Positions 42,079-55,477 of a stretch of DNA of 64,000 nucleotides are shown piece after piece. The first letter of the stretch is position 1. The number at the start of each line of letters is the position of its first letter. The stretch covers positions 47,987 through 111,986 of the forward strand of contig CAKSIH010000004.1 of NCBI GenBank assembly GCA_934462705.1, written 5' to 3'. The notes beneath the pieces were generated by a model, which did not search any database, was not told where the DNA came from, and was given only the letters and a program-made list of their open reading frames with translations. Position numbers and translations under genes: made by a program. This stretch comes from an uncultured Eubacteriales bacterium. GTDB lineage: Bacteria > Bacillota > Clostridia > Oscillospirales > Acutalibacteraceae.

Positions 42079-43269
42079 TTATTTTTGCAGCAAACTCTTG
42101 ATTCTGTCAACAGCTTCAAGTATATTTTCACGATTTCCAAATGCTGAAAGTCTAAAGAAACCCTCGCCATTTTTGCCAAATCCCTCACCCGGAGTGCCCA
42201 CAACGTTTGCACCCTCAAGCAGATAATCAAAAAACTCCCATGAAGTCATATTATTAGGGCATTTAAGCCAAATATACGGTGAATTTTCTCCTCCTATAAA
42301 GTATATACCAAGCTCTTCAAGTGCATCTGCAATTATTTTAGCATTTTTCTTATAATAAATTATATTTTCGTGAACCTGCTTTTGACCTTCACTTGAAAAC
42401 ACTGCTGTCATGCCGCGTTGAACAACATACGAAACACCATTAAATTTTGTTGCTAATCGCCTAAACCACATTTTGTTTAAACTTTGATCTTCGAAAATTA
42501 ATTCATTCGGAATTACAGTGTAACCACACCTTACACCTGTAAATCCAGCTGTTTTGGAAAGCGAGCAAATTTCTATTGCGCAATTCCTCGCCCCCTCAAT
42601 TTCAAAGATGCTTCTTGGTAAAGATTTGTCCTCAATAAACGATTCATACGCAGCATCAAACAAAATAACCGCATTGTTTTTTATTGCAAAATTGACCCAC
42701 TGCCCTAACTGCTCATGATTATATACTGCGCCGGTCGGGTTGTTGGGAGAACAAATGTAAATAATATCAGCGGTTTGCGTTTCATCCGGCAGGGGCAAAA
42801 AATTGTTGGTTTCATTTGCATCCATATAAATAATTTTGCGCCCGTCCATAATATTAGTATCAACGTAAGCAGGGTAAACCGGGTCCGGAATCAACACAAC
42901 ATTGTCGCTGGAGAAAAGCTCCAAAATATTTCCAAGATCGCTTTTTGCACCATCATTAATAAAAATCTCATCAATGGATAAATCAACGCCAAAATTTTTA
43001 TAATAATCTCTCACGGTTTCACGCGCAAATTTATAGCCTTGTTCCGGGCCATAGCCTTTAAAAGTTTCCTTCTTTCCCATGTCGTCTGCGGCCTTTTTCA
43101 TTTCGTCAACAACAGCGGAACACAGCGGAAGAGTTACATCTCCTATGCCAAGTTTTATCAATTTTTTATCCGGGTTTTTCTTTGAAAATTCAGCGGATTT
43201 TTTTGCTATATTCGTAAAAAGGTAACTATCTTTAAAGTTTAAAAAATTCTTATTTATCTTCATATTCAC
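42079..43269 (-). CDS. dapL: LL-diaminopimelate aminotransferase
   Basis: A 396-residue fold-type I PLP enzyme that converts tetrahydrodipicolinate directly to LL-diaminopimelate. L-G-I-G-D-V-T near residue 42, G-Y-G-P-E-Q-G-Y near 73, S-P-N-N-P-T-G near 155 and S-L-S-K-T-A-G near 237 (PLP lysine) are conserved. An in-frame stop just upstream limits the start to GTG 43269 or ATG 43263; relatives favour the ATG. The only strong ribosome binding site (43287-43291) is better placed for a 9-codon frame ending just before it. It follows dapF-pyrG in one operon. Confidence 0.93.
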   Translation of the reverse strand: MNMKINKNFLNFKDSYLFTNIAKKSAEFSKKNPDKKLIKLGIGDVTLPLCSAVVDEMKKAADDMGKKETFKGYGPEQGYKFARETVRDYYKNFGVDLSIDEIFINDGAKSDLGNILELFSSDNVVLIPDPVYPAYVDTNIMDGRKIIYMDANETNNFLPLPDETQTADIIYICSPNNPTGAVYNHEQLGQWVNFAIKNNAVILFDAAYESFIEDKSLPRSIFEIEGARNCAIEICSLSKTAGFTGVRCGYTVIPNELIFEDQSLNKMWFRRLATKFNGVSYVVQRGMTAVFSSEGQKQVHENIIYYKKNAKIIADALEELGIYFIGGENSPYIWLKCPNNMTSWEFFDYLLEGANVVGTPGEGFGKNGEGFFRLSAFGNRENILEAVDRIKSLLQK

Positions 43270-43279
43270 TCAATCGCAA
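43250..43279 (-). CDS. Possible 9-codon leader ORF overlapping the dapL start
   Basis: TTG at 43277-43279 lies seven bases after GGAGG (43287-43291) and opens a nine-codon frame ending at 43250, out of frame with dapL and overlapping its start. Translation of it could couple to or limit dapL initiation. It may equally be fortuitous. Confidence 0.35.
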   Translation of the reverse strand: MRLSEYEDK

Positions 43280-43292
43280 AAGCGTACCTCCA

Positions 43293-45730
<2,438 letters not shown>

Positions 45731-45859
45731 GCCATACCCCTTTTTATTTTAATCTCTTTTAAATTATAATTATACCTTAATTTACACTCTTTTTCAAGAT
45801 TTCAAATGTATAAATTTTAATTCTATTATTTAACTATAATAACTTAAACTTAAATTTTC

Positions 45860-45889
45860 TTGACATGACACACCCTTACGTAATAAAAT
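45860..45889 (+). promoter_or_regulatory. Promoter of rny
   Basis: TTGACA at 45860-45865 and TAAAAT at 45884-45889 with an 18-base spacer, about 90 bases ahead of the rny start. Confidence 0.65.
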
Positions 45890-45985
45890 ATAGCTTGGAA
45901 TATAATTTTCGTATTATATTCTTCTTGGATAATCTCGATTTTAACTAACAATAAAAAAATTTTTAATTAAGGAGGTGCCGGAAAA

Positions 45986-47539
45986 TTGGAACAGTGGTTA
46001 ATTACAATTATTATTTCTGTTATTGTAGTATTTTTGGCAGTTATTGCCTTTAAAATGGGGGTAGCTTATAGAAAAAAAGTAGCCGAAAACCTTTTGGGCT
46101 CTGCGGAAAAAGAAGCTAACAAAATTTTGAGCGATGTCATAACCGAAGCTGAAGCTAAGAAAAAATCTATACTTTTAGAGGGAAAAGATGAAGTTCATAA
46201 GCTTCGTGTTGATACAGAAAGAGAACTTTCTGAAAAACGCAAAGACATTCAAAAACAGGAAAAACGAATTCAGCAGCGTGAAGAATCTATCGATAAGAAA
46301 CTCGAAAACATTGAACTGAAAAATGAGGAAATTAATAAAAAATCAAAGCTTATTGAAAGTAAACTTAAAGAAGCTGATGACATTAAACACGAACAATTTA
46401 CTGTGCTTGAGAAAATATCCGGGTTTACAACAACCCAAGCAAAAGAATATTTATTAAAAAGTTTAGAAGATGAGCTCACTCATGAAAAAGCTGTTAAAAT
46501 TATGGAGTTTGAACAAAAAACTCACGAAGAATGCGAAACAAAAGCAAGAAACATTATATCTCTTGCCATTCAAAGATGTGCTTCTGATCACGTGTCTGAA
46601 GCTACTATCAGCGTCGTGCCCCTTCCAAATGATGAGATGAAGGGACGCATTATTGGCAGAGAAGGTCGAAACATTCGTGCAATTGAAACTCTAACTGGCG
46701 TAGATTTAATAATCGATGACACTCCTGAAGCCATAACACTTTCCAGTTTTGACCCTATAAGGCGGGAAATTGCAAGAATTTCACTTGAAAACTTAATTTT
46801 AGATGGACGTATCCACCCTGCAAAAATTGAGGAAACCATTGAAAAAACCAAACGCGAAGTTAACAGAAATATAAAGCTCGAAGGCGATAAAGCGGTTATT
46901 GAAACTGGCATTAGCTCTATACATCCAGAATTAATTAAGCTCTTGGGAAGATTGCGTTACCGTACAAGTTATGGGCAAAATGTTCTCGATCATTCCCGTG
47001 AAGTTGCTCAGTTAAGTGGTTTAATTGCCTCAGAACTTGGTCTTGACCCTACTTTGGCTAAAAGAGCTGGCCTTCTCCATGATATCGGTAAAGCTTTGGA
47101 TCATGAAACCGAGGGATCTCACGTTGATATCGGTGTTGACATTGCCAAAAAATATAAGGAAAACGATATTATTGTTCACGCAATTCATTCACATCATGGC
47201 GATGTAGAACCCAAAAGTATCATAGATTATATTGTGCAAGCTGCAGATGCTATATCCGCAGCTAGACCAGGTGCCCGTAGAGAAAATTTGCAGAATTACA
47301 TAAAACGACTTGAAAAACTTGAAAGCGTAGCTTCTTCTTTTAATGGCGTTGAAAAATGCTTTGCTATTCAAGCCGGTCGTGAGATTAGAGTTATGGTTAA
47401 GCCGGAAGTTATTAACGATGAAAAAATGATTCCTTTGGCTAGAGAGATTTGTAAGAAAATTGAGAGTGAACTTGAATATCCCGGTCAAATTAAAGTTAAT
47501 ATTATCCGAGAAAACAGAGCTATTGATTATGCTAAATAA
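45986..47539 (+). CDS. rny: Ribonuclease Y
   Basis: A 517-residue membrane-anchored endoribonuclease that starts decay of many mRNAs in Firmicutes. An N-terminal membrane segment (about 4-24) is followed by a long Glu/Lys-rich coiled coil (about 30-165), a KH domain with [10 protein letters not shown] near 215, and an HD domain with L-L-H-D-I-G-K-A near 368. TTG 45986 is used, behind AAGGAGGTG. ymdB and spoVS, neighbours of rny in Bacillus, lie 15 kb away here. Confidence 0.96.
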   Translation: MEQWLITIIISVIVVFLAVIAFKMGVAYRKKVAENLLGSAEKEANKILSDVITEAEAKKKSILLEGKDEVHKLRVDTERELSEKRKDIQKQEKRIQQREESIDKKLENIELKNEEINKKSKLIESKLKEADDIKHEQFTVLEKISGFTTTQAKEYLLKSLEDELTHEKAVKIMEFEQKTHEECETKARNIISLAIQRCASDHVSEATISVVPLPNDEMKGRIIGREGRNIRAIETLTGVDLIIDDTPEAITLSSFDPIRREIARISLENLILDGRIHPAKIEETIEKTKREVNRNIKLEGDKAVIETGISSIHPELIKLLGRLRYRTSYGQNVLDHSREVAQLSGLIASELGLDPTLAKRAGLLHDIGKALDHETEGSHVDIGVDIAKKYKENDIIVHAIHSHHGDVEPKSIIDYIVQAADAISAARPGARRENLQNYIKRLEKLESVASSFNGVEKCFAIQAGREIRVMVKPEVINDEKMIPLAREICKKIESELEYPGQIKVNIIRENRAIDYAK

Positions 47540-47574
47540 AACAAGGCGCCGCGCGATTTAGTGCGGTGCCTTGT
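47540..47574 (+). terminator. Terminator-like hairpin after rny
   Basis: AACAAGGC-x-CCGC pairs with GCGG-x-GCCTTGT immediately after the stop codon. The T-run is short, so efficiency is uncertain. Confidence 0.7.
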
Positions 47575-47644
47575 TGCTTCCTTTAAACAGATATTCCTTT
47601 CTAAAATACATCTCCATTAATCTAAAACAAATTAGCAAATTTAA

Positions 47645-47710
47645 ACTTCCGCAATATCTTTCATTGCAATGGTTCCGCCGGCGGAAGTGAACCTTTAGGT
47701 TCGCGGAAGT
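47645..47710. repeat. Multi-arm palindrome, element 7
   Basis: An outer stem ACTTCCGC/GCGGAAGT (47645-47652 with 47703-47710) encloses GCAAT/ATTGC pairing at 47651-47667, the perfect palindrome TTCCGCCGGCGGAA at 47673-47686 and a GAACC/GGTTC hairpin near 47689-47702. It abuts the 3' end of the enolase gene. Confidence 0.65.
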
Positions 47711-47720
47711 CGGCATTTCC

Positions 47721-49073
<1,353 letters not shown>

Positions 49074-49158
49074 TTATATTCTCCTTCGTTTTATAAGTGT
49101 TTATATATAATCATTTCCATAAAAACCATCTTTATACAAAATATAATTTAAATTTTAA

Positions 49159-49187
49159 TTGACATTTTCAATTATTTAGGCTAAAAT
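49159..49187 (+). promoter_or_regulatory. Promoter of the NHLM export operon
   Basis: TTGACA at 49159-49164 and TAAAAT at 49182-49187 with a 17-base spacer, about 57 bases ahead of the first gene. Confidence 0.72.
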
Positions 49188-49243
49188 AAATCTTGTATTA
49201 GTTAATTATTTTATGCATTTCATTTAAAAGTGAGGTCTTGTAC

Positions 49244-49861
49244 ATGAATAATAATGTTTTTAGAAAAAAAAGTCTCGATAGAATTTCTTCTCCCGAACAA
49301 CTAAACAGCTATATAAAGGTGTCAAACCCTAGCATTTGGCTTATTTTATCTGCTTTAATAATTATAATTGTTTCCGTCATTATTTGGTCAGTCAGCGGAA
49401 ATATTACAACTAAGGCCTCCACAAATGCTATTGTTAAATCTTCTGAAGATACCCCCGACACGCTTATTTGCTATGTTCTACCTGAAAAAGCTAGCAACAT
49501 GAAAAAAAATATGGATGTCAACATTTGCGGCCTTTATGCTTCCGATAACAGATATGTTACGGGAAAAATTAGCAACATTATAAACGCAAAAGTTAGCCGC
49601 AACGAACTCGGTTCCATCTCTCCGGACGCATGGTCATCTGAGATGTTGATTCCTGATTACGTGGAATATGTTGTTCCCGTTGTTATAAAAATTAATAAAG
49701 ACTCTTCCTCATCCGATGGATACAGCTGGGTCGATAACGATATTGGGGATTCATCCTTTATTGCCGAAAACAACATCTGCAAGGTCGACATTATAACGGA
49801 GTCCGTAAGCCCTATTAGCTTTTTGCTTAATCAACCGGATAACGCCAGCAAGGGGGTATAG
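49244..49861 (+). CDS. NHLM-type secretion accessory (HlyD-like) protein, short
   Basis: A 205-residue protein. The N-terminal pattern F-R-K-K-S-L-D-R-I-S-S-P-E-Q-L followed by one membrane segment (about residues 28-49) is typical of the NHLM bacteriocin system secretion protein family. The periplasmic-side region is short: there is no long coiled-coil hairpin as in classical HlyD adaptors. In a Gram-positive it probably guides the substrate at the outer face of the membrane. ATG 49244 is chosen because GTGAGG lies eight bases upstream. The operon continues two bases after its stop. Confidence 0.83.
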   Translation: MNNNVFRKKSLDRISSPEQLNSYIKVSNPSIWLILSALIIIIVSVIIWSVSGNITTKASTNAIVKSSEDTPDTLICYVLPEKASNMKKNMDVNICGLYASDNRYVTGKISNIINAKVSRNELGSISPDAWSSEMLIPDYVEYVVPVVIKINKDSSSSDGYSWVDNDIGDSSFIAENNICKVDIITESVSPISFLLNQPDNASKGV

Positions 49862-49863
49862 CT

Positions 49864-52020
49864 ATGAAGAAAAAAGTTGCTAAAGTGCCTGTTATCATGC
49901 AGATGGAAGCACTTGAATGCGGTGCTGCTTGTTTAGCGATGGTACTTGCATATCATAAAAAATGGATTCCACTTGAAAAGGTACGCGAAGACTGTGGAGT
50001 TTCTCGAGATGGAAGTAATCTTAGAGATATGGTAAACGCTGCAACTGCCTATGGCCTTAAATGCGACGCCTACAAATGCGGTATAGATGACATTAAAACT
50101 CTTCCTGTGCCGTCGATTATACACTGGAACTTTAACCACTTTGTTGTTTTAAACGGTTTTAAGAAAAACGCCGCTGTTATTAACGATCCTGCAAGGGGAA
50201 CTGTAACTGTGGACATGCAGGAATTTGATGAATCTTTTACAGGAGTGGTTCTTTGCCTTGAGACTACCGATAATTTTGTTCCTGAAGGTAAACCCAAAAG
50301 CATAATGGATTTCGCCAAAAAAAGATTGAAAGGTACACTTGTACCGTTTATATTTGTAATGCTCACCGGTCTTTTAATAACAATTGCAGACATTATAAAC
50401 CCTATTTTCAGCAGAATTTTTATGGATAGAATATTAACAGGGCAAAATCCCAATTGGTTGATCCCGGTAATTTTCGGTATGGCATCAATTGTAATCTTCC
50501 AGCTTATTGTTCAATCCATCCATACCGTCTATATGTTAAAAATACACGGAAAACTAGCAATTGTTGCAAACTCTATGTTTATGTGGCATGTTTTGCGTCT
50601 GCCTATGAATTTTTTTTCACAACGACAAGTATCAGACATTGCACTAAGACAGGACTCAAATGAAAAGGTGGCTGAAACTTTAATTGCCGGGCTTGCACCG
50701 GTGTTACTCAATTGCATATTGTTGTTCTTTTACCTTATTGTCATTTTGAAAATAAGCTGGCAACTTTCTTTAATAGGAATCGTTGCTGTTATTATAAATA
50801 TGTTCATGGCGAATTATATTTCTAAAAAAAGAATTAACATCACCAGAGCACAAATGCGCGACGCTGGTAAACTTGCTTCAGCCACATCATCTGGAGTTGA
50901 AATGATTGAAACTATTAAATCATCGGGCGCTGAAAACGGCTTTTTCGAGCGTTGGGCTGGATATCAGGCTTCAGTAAATTCATCCATCGTTAACTTTGAA
51001 AAGGTAAATCAATATATAGGCGCACTTCCAGCTATTATTCAGGGACTTGCCAATATGGCTATACTTATAATCGGAGTTCTGTTTATTATGGAAGGCACGG
51101 AAAATTTTACAGTGGGTCTTCTTTTTGCGCTCCAGGGATATTTAAGTTCATTTGTGGCTCCTGTGGAATCCTTGAGGGGAGTTGGTCAACAATTTCAAGA
51201 AATGCGCACCAGCATGGAACGAATTGAGGATGTTATGAGCTACAAAACAGACATCGAATACACAAGCGAAAGCATAGATGAAACCGCTGATTACTCTAAA
51301 CTTAGCGGACAAGTTGAAATTAAAAATTTAACCTTTGGATATAAAAAATTAAGTGACCCTTTAATTGAAAATTTTAATTTGTCTCTCACTCCAGGATCAA
51401 AAGTTGCACTGGTTGGTGCATCTGGATGTGGAAAATCCACCCTTGCCAAGCTTATTTCTGGGCTGTATAAGCCATGGTCCGGCGAAATATTATTTGACGG
51501 TAAACCAATCAGTGACATAAAAAGAGAAATATTTACAGCATCCCTTGCCGTTGTAGATCAGGATATAATTATGTTTGAAGACACCGTTTCATCCAACATA
51601 AAAATGTGGGATAATTCTATTGAAAACATCTCGATGATTAATGCCGCCAAGGATGCACAAATTCATGATGACATTATGAAACGCCCTGGTGGTTACAATT
51701 ACCTGATAAGTGAAAACGGAAAAAATTTTTCAGGTGGCCAGCGACAACGCTTTGAAATAGCAAGAGCTCTAGCTCAGGATCCTACTATAATCATTTTAGA
51801 TGAAGCTACTTCTGCTCTTGACTCAAAAACTGAGTTTGATGTTATAAATTCTATTACCGACAGAGGGATTACTTGTATTGTGGTGGCACACAGGCTTTCG
51901 ACCATTCGTGATTGCGATGAAATTATTGTGCTGGATAATGGCAAAGTGGTTGAACGAGGCACTCATGAGGAGCTCTACAACAATGATGGGCTTTATAAAC
52001 AGCTTATTACTACTGAATAA
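49864..52020 (+). CDS. Peptidase-containing ABC transporter of the NHLM bacteriocin-export type
   Basis: A 718-residue half-transporter. The N-terminal C39 peptidase domain (about 1-135) has Q13, C19, H92 and D108 in place, so it should cleave leaders after Gly-Gly. A six-helix membrane domain (about 160-440) and an ATPase domain follow, with G-A-S-G-C-G-K-S-T near 515, F-S-G-G-Q-R-Q-R near 620 and L-D-E-A-T-S-A-L-D near 643. It matches the first ABC protein of NHLM systems. It would process and export leader peptides; the nearest candidates are 18-52 kb away in this window. Confidence 0.93.
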   Translation: MKKKVAKVPVIMQMEALECGAACLAMVLAYHKKWIPLEKVREDCGVSRDGSNLRDMVNAATAYGLKCDAYKCGIDDIKTLPVPSIIHWNFNHFVVLNGFKKNAAVINDPARGTVTVDMQEFDESFTGVVLCLETTDNFVPEGKPKSIMDFAKKRLKGTLVPFIFVMLTGLLITIADIINPIFSRIFMDRILTGQNPNWLIPVIFGMASIVIFQLIVQSIHTVYMLKIHGKLAIVANSMFMWHVLRLPMNFFSQRQVSDIALRQDSNEKVAETLIAGLAPVLLNCILLFFYLIVILKISWQLSLIGIVAVIINMFMANYISKKRINITRAQMRDAGKLASATSSGVEMIETIKSSGAENGFFERWAGYQASVNSSIVNFEKVNQYIGALPAIIQGLANMAILIIGVLFIMEGTENFTVGLLFALQGYLSSFVAPVESLRGVGQQFQEMRTSMERIEDVMSYKTDIEYTSESIDETADYSKLSGQVEIKNLTFGYKKLSDPLIENFNLSLTPGSKVALVGASGCGKSTLAKLISGLYKPWSGEILFDGKPISDIKREIFTASLAVVDQDIIMFEDTVSSNIKMWDNSIENISMINAAKDAQIHDDIMKRPGGYNYLISENGKNFSGGQRQRFEIARALAQDPTIIILDEATSALDSKTEFDVINSITDRGITCIVVAHRLSTIRDCDEIIVLDNGKVVERGTHEELYNNDGLYKQLITTE

Positions 52021-52035
52021 AAAAGAGGTGAAATT

Positions 52036-54225
52036 ATGAGTTGGTTTGGCGAACAACTAAAAAAACGTATGAAATCTGATCAGGAAAACTTTGAAAATTC
52101 ATTCCTGGAGCTGTCCTCAGTTATTATTGGGAAAACTGCATTGGCTGCCGCTTTAAACAGCAAAAAAGAAAAGGCTCAAGATGCTATAGAAGAAATTTTA
52201 AAATTCTATAATGTAAACACTCTTCAGGTTCCTGAAGAAGTTGAAGACATGAATAAGCGAATAGATTATGCCCTGCGACCTACTGGGGTGATGCGGCGTG
52301 CCATAGAACTTAAGGGGACTTGGTGGAAAAACGCAATCGGCCCCATGCTTGCTTTAACTAAAACCGGTGACCCAGTAGCTTTAATACCTCACAACTTAAG
52401 TGGTTACACGTTTTTTGATTATCAATCTGGGAAAAATATAAAGCTTAATAACAAAACAAAAAATATGCTCGAAAAAGAAGCTTTTTGCTTTTATAAACCG
52501 TTTCCTTTAAAAAAGTTGAAAATTAGAGATTTATCAAAATTTACACTTTCAAATTTATCGCGTGCAGATGTATTATTTATAGTGCTTACAGCCCTGATTT
52601 TTCAAGGCATAAGTATGCTACTACCATATATAAACAATGTTCTTATAGGGAAAATTATACCCTCCGGCATGCCGAGCTTATTATTGCCATTTTCTTGCCT
52701 TTTAATTGGAATGACCTTTTCAAAAGAGCTTATTTCGATTTTTAACAGCTTAATAATGTCGAGGATCGGTTTAAAAATGAATCTTGCTGTTCACAGCGCC
52801 TCTATGAACCGGCTTTTGTCTCTTCCGGCCTCATTTTTTAAAAATTACAGCGCCGGAGATTTATCCGCCCGTATTGGTGGAATTGCTCAAGTATGCATGA
52901 TGGCAAGCAGCACAATTTTTGGTAGCGGGCTTTCTGCAGTGTTTTCATTTTTTTACATTTTTCAAATGTCCAATTACGCTCCGCAACTTGTCATTCCGGG
53001 CCTGATTTTTGTTTTTATCGAGCTTGGGTTTACCATTATAAGTACTTTTATGCTACTTAAAATTTCCCGGCAAAAGATGCAATATAACGTAAAATTAAAC
53101 TCACTTGTATACTCACTATTTTCGGGAATTCAAAAAATTAAACTTACCGGCGCCGAGAAAAGAGCCTTTTCTAAGTGGTCTAATGTATACAAACAAAGCG
53201 CTGATTTATCATATAATCCACCATTGTTTATCAAGGTTTTACCTATTTTCAGCACTATTATATCTATGATTAGCACCTTAGTTCTTTACTATATTGCCGG
53301 GATAAGCGGAATTTCACAAGCAGATTATATTGCCTTTAACATTGCTTTTTCTGCCGTTAGCGGCGCTATTTTAGCATTGGCTCCTCTTGCTACACGTTTT
53401 TCCGAAATGAAGCCAATTATTGAATTAATTGAGCCTATTTTAAATGCAGAACCTGAAATCAGTGAAAATAAAAGACTTGTAACCGAGCTTTCAGGAGCAA
53501 TTGAGATTGATAATATTTCATTTAGATATTCCGATGATACTCCACTTATTTTGGATAATATAAGCATTAAAATCAATCCTGGGGAGTACGTTGCTATAGT
53601 TGGAAAAACGGGGTGTGGAAAATCCACGCTGATGCGACTGCTTTTGGGTTTTGAAACCCCTATTAGTGGCTCCATCTACTACGATGGCCAGGATATAAAT
53701 TCCCTTGATTTTAAAACCTTAAGGCAGCATATCGGCTCTGTTATGCAAAATGGAAAGCTTTTTCAGGGCGATATTTACTCAAATATTACAATTTCCGCAC
53801 CATGGCTGACTTTAAATGAAGCCTGGGAAGCTGCTAAAATTGCCAGCATTGATAAAGATATTGAAAATATGCCCATGGGCATGCACACATTGATTTCAGA
53901 AGGCAGCGGTGGTGTATCTGGCGGGCAAAGGCAACGCCTTATGATTGCAAGAGCTATTGCTCCTAAACCTAGTATTTTGATCTTCGATGAGGCCACTTCT
54001 GCCCTTGATAATATTACTCAAAAGAAAATTTCTGAAGCCTTAGATAAGCTCAACGGCACTAGAATTGTTATTGCGCATAGGCTTTCTACCATTAAAAATT
54101 GCGACCGAATTGTTGTAATAGATGGCGGTAAAATTATTGAAGATGGAACATATGATGAATTGATGAATGAAAATGGTTTTTTTGCTGATTTGGTTAATCG
54201 TCAGCAGATTGAGCCCACCAGTTAA
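52036..54225 (+). CDS. Second ABC transporter of the NHLM system, without peptidase
   Basis: A 729-residue half-transporter. Residues 1-160 form an N-terminal cytoplasmic region without the C39 cysteine motif, as in the second NHLM ABC protein. Membrane segments run from about 175 to 470. The ATPase domain carries G-K-T-G-C-G-K-S-T near 527, V-S-G-G-Q-R-Q-R near 630 and F-D-E-A-T-S-A-L-D near 655. It starts 15 bases after the peptidase-containing gene and probably forms a heterodimer with it. Confidence 0.92.
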   Translation: MSWFGEQLKKRMKSDQENFENSFLELSSVIIGKTALAAALNSKKEKAQDAIEEILKFYNVNTLQVPEEVEDMNKRIDYALRPTGVMRRAIELKGTWWKNAIGPMLALTKTGDPVALIPHNLSGYTFFDYQSGKNIKLNNKTKNMLEKEAFCFYKPFPLKKLKIRDLSKFTLSNLSRADVLFIVLTALIFQGISMLLPYINNVLIGKIIPSGMPSLLLPFSCLLIGMTFSKELISIFNSLIMSRIGLKMNLAVHSASMNRLLSLPASFFKNYSAGDLSARIGGIAQVCMMASSTIFGSGLSAVFSFFYIFQMSNYAPQLVIPGLIFVFIELGFTIISTFMLLKISRQKMQYNVKLNSLVYSLFSGIQKIKLTGAEKRAFSKWSNVYKQSADLSYNPPLFIKVLPIFSTIISMISTLVLYYIAGISGISQADYIAFNIAFSAVSGAILALAPLATRFSEMKPIIELIEPILNAEPEISENKRLVTELSGAIEIDNISFRYSDDTPLILDNISIKINPGEYVAIVGKTGCGKSTLMRLLLGFETPISGSIYYDGQDINSLDFKTLRQHIGSVMQNGKLFQGDIYSNITISAPWLTLNEAWEAAKIASIDKDIENMPMGMHTLISEGSGGVSGGQRQRLMIARAIAPKPSILIFDEATSALDNITQKKISEALDKLNGTRIVIAHRLSTIKNCDRIVVIDGGKIIEDGTYDELMNENGFFADLVNRQQIEPTS

Positions 54226-54254
54226 AGAAAATAAATTAAAAGGAGGAAATTCAA

Positions 54255-54632
54255 GTGGATAAGTTTTCTAGTTTTACTGCCATGCAAATATTTTTGAATC
54301 AAGAAAAAAAAGTATTAAAAGTAGTTAACGAAAAAGAAAAAATAGAACTCAATTACGAAACCTCCGTATTTGTCGGTCCAAATTTTATTACTATGAAGGA
54401 AGCTTTAGCGATTGCAGGTGGCAAAAAAAATTCAAAAATAGTTGATAAAAACGGACTTTGCACTAACTTTTTAATCGATCCCACTAAAATTTTAAATCCT
54501 AGCATATCTGAAAATTCATGCGAGTTTTGTATACACAGCAAGAATAGACCTAAAACTATGTTTTTTAAATCAAGATACTACTGTCAAATAGGAAAAGGGC
54601 CCGATTACACGAGCCCCCGAGAGTTTCATTAA
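54255..54632 (+). CDS. Small cysteine-containing protein ending the NHLM operon
   Basis: A 125-residue protein of unknown function. AAAAGGAGG precedes GTG 54255, 29 bases after the second ABC gene. The first half is a mix of strands with many Lys and Glu. A-L-A-I-A-G-G at residues 50-56 resembles a double-glycine site but lies unusually far in and lacks the E-N-I pattern. Four cysteines follow (C69, C89, C92, C110), with C89-x-x-C92 as a possible metal or disulphide pair. It could be a substrate, an immunity protein or a regulator. Its stop overlaps the convergent prmC by four bases. Confidence 0.65.
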   Translation: MDKFSSFTAMQIFLNQEKKVLKVVNEKEKIELNYETSVFVGPNFITMKEALAIAGGKKNSKIVDKNGLCTNFLIDPTKILNPSISENSCEFCIHSKNRPKTMFFKSRYYCQIGKGPDYTSPREFH

Positions 54633-55477
54633 TTTATTTTTCCTAAAACAACTCTATCAATTTCGTTTATATCCTTTTTTATTTTAATATTGCAAAATCC
54701 ATTTTTTCCAAATATGCCTGCCACGCTGTTTGATTGACCTATTCCTATTTCCACAGCAACGTGTCCATCATGATTTAAGTGCGTCTTCCAATTTTTCAAT
54801 ATACACTCATAAAAAACCAGGCCATCTTTTCCGCCATCCAGGGCAATACGAGGCTCAAAATGAACTTCGGGCTGCAAGTTTTCTATATCATCACTTGGAA
54901 TATACGGCGGATTTGATACAATTAAATCAAACTTGCCCAAATCAGTATTGTTATAGTCACAGAGAACGTCCGCTCTCACGCATCGGAGGTTCTCTATTTT
55001 ATTTAACTTTACATTTTCGCATAAATAAAAGTATGCCTTAGAGGAGAATTCCACAGCAACAACTTCACTGTGTGGAAAACTTTTTGCTAAAGATATCGCA
55101 ATTGCACCACTTCCGGAACATAAGTCCAATATTCTAGGATTAGTTTTGCAGTTTATTAAAGACATTGCCTCACGCACTAAAACTTCGGTATCATCTCTAG
55201 GAATTAAAACACCTTTGCCCACTTTAAAGTTAAGACCCATGAAGGACCACATTCCAAGAATGTACTGAAGAGGCATACCACTGCCTCTTTTATTTATGCA
55301 ATCTAAAAATCTGTCCTCTTCAATTTGAGATACCACCAAATCCTTATTAATTATCAAGCTTTGACGATTCATTCCGCAGCAAAAATTAAATATTTCTATA
55401 GCATCAAAATCAGCACTTTGAATGCCCCAATTGCGTAAAATGTCTCTGCCGGTTCTATACAATTCATATGCCGTCAT
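54629..55477 (-). CDS. prmC: Release factor glutamine methyltransferase
   Basis: A 282-residue SAM-dependent enzyme methylating the GGQ glutamine of release factors. D-L-C-S-G-S-G-A-I near residue 118 is the SAM loop and N-P-P-Y-I-P near 188 the catalytic motif. It overlaps the DUF1385 gene by ATGA. In many Firmicutes this pair precedes prfA, which is not present here. Confidence 0.95.
   Translation of the reverse strand: MTAYELYRTGRDILRNWGIQSADFDAIEIFNFCCGMNRQSLIINKDLVVSQIEEDRFLDCINKRGSGMPLQYILGMWSFMGLNFKVGKGVLIPRDDTEVLVREAMSLINCKTNPRILDLCSGSGAIAISLAKSFPHSEVVAVEFSSKAYFYLCENVKLNKIENLRCVRADVLCDYNNTDLGKFDLIVSNPPYIPSDDIENLQPEVHFEPRIALDGGKDGLVFYECILKNWKTHLNHDGHVAVEIGIGQSNSVAGIFGKNGFCNIKIKKDINEIDRVVLGKIN

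Noticed and set aside
50070..50453. 127-codon minus-strand frame inside the peptidase-ABC gene
   Set aside because: It is the complement of a well-conserved C39 and membrane-domain coding region.
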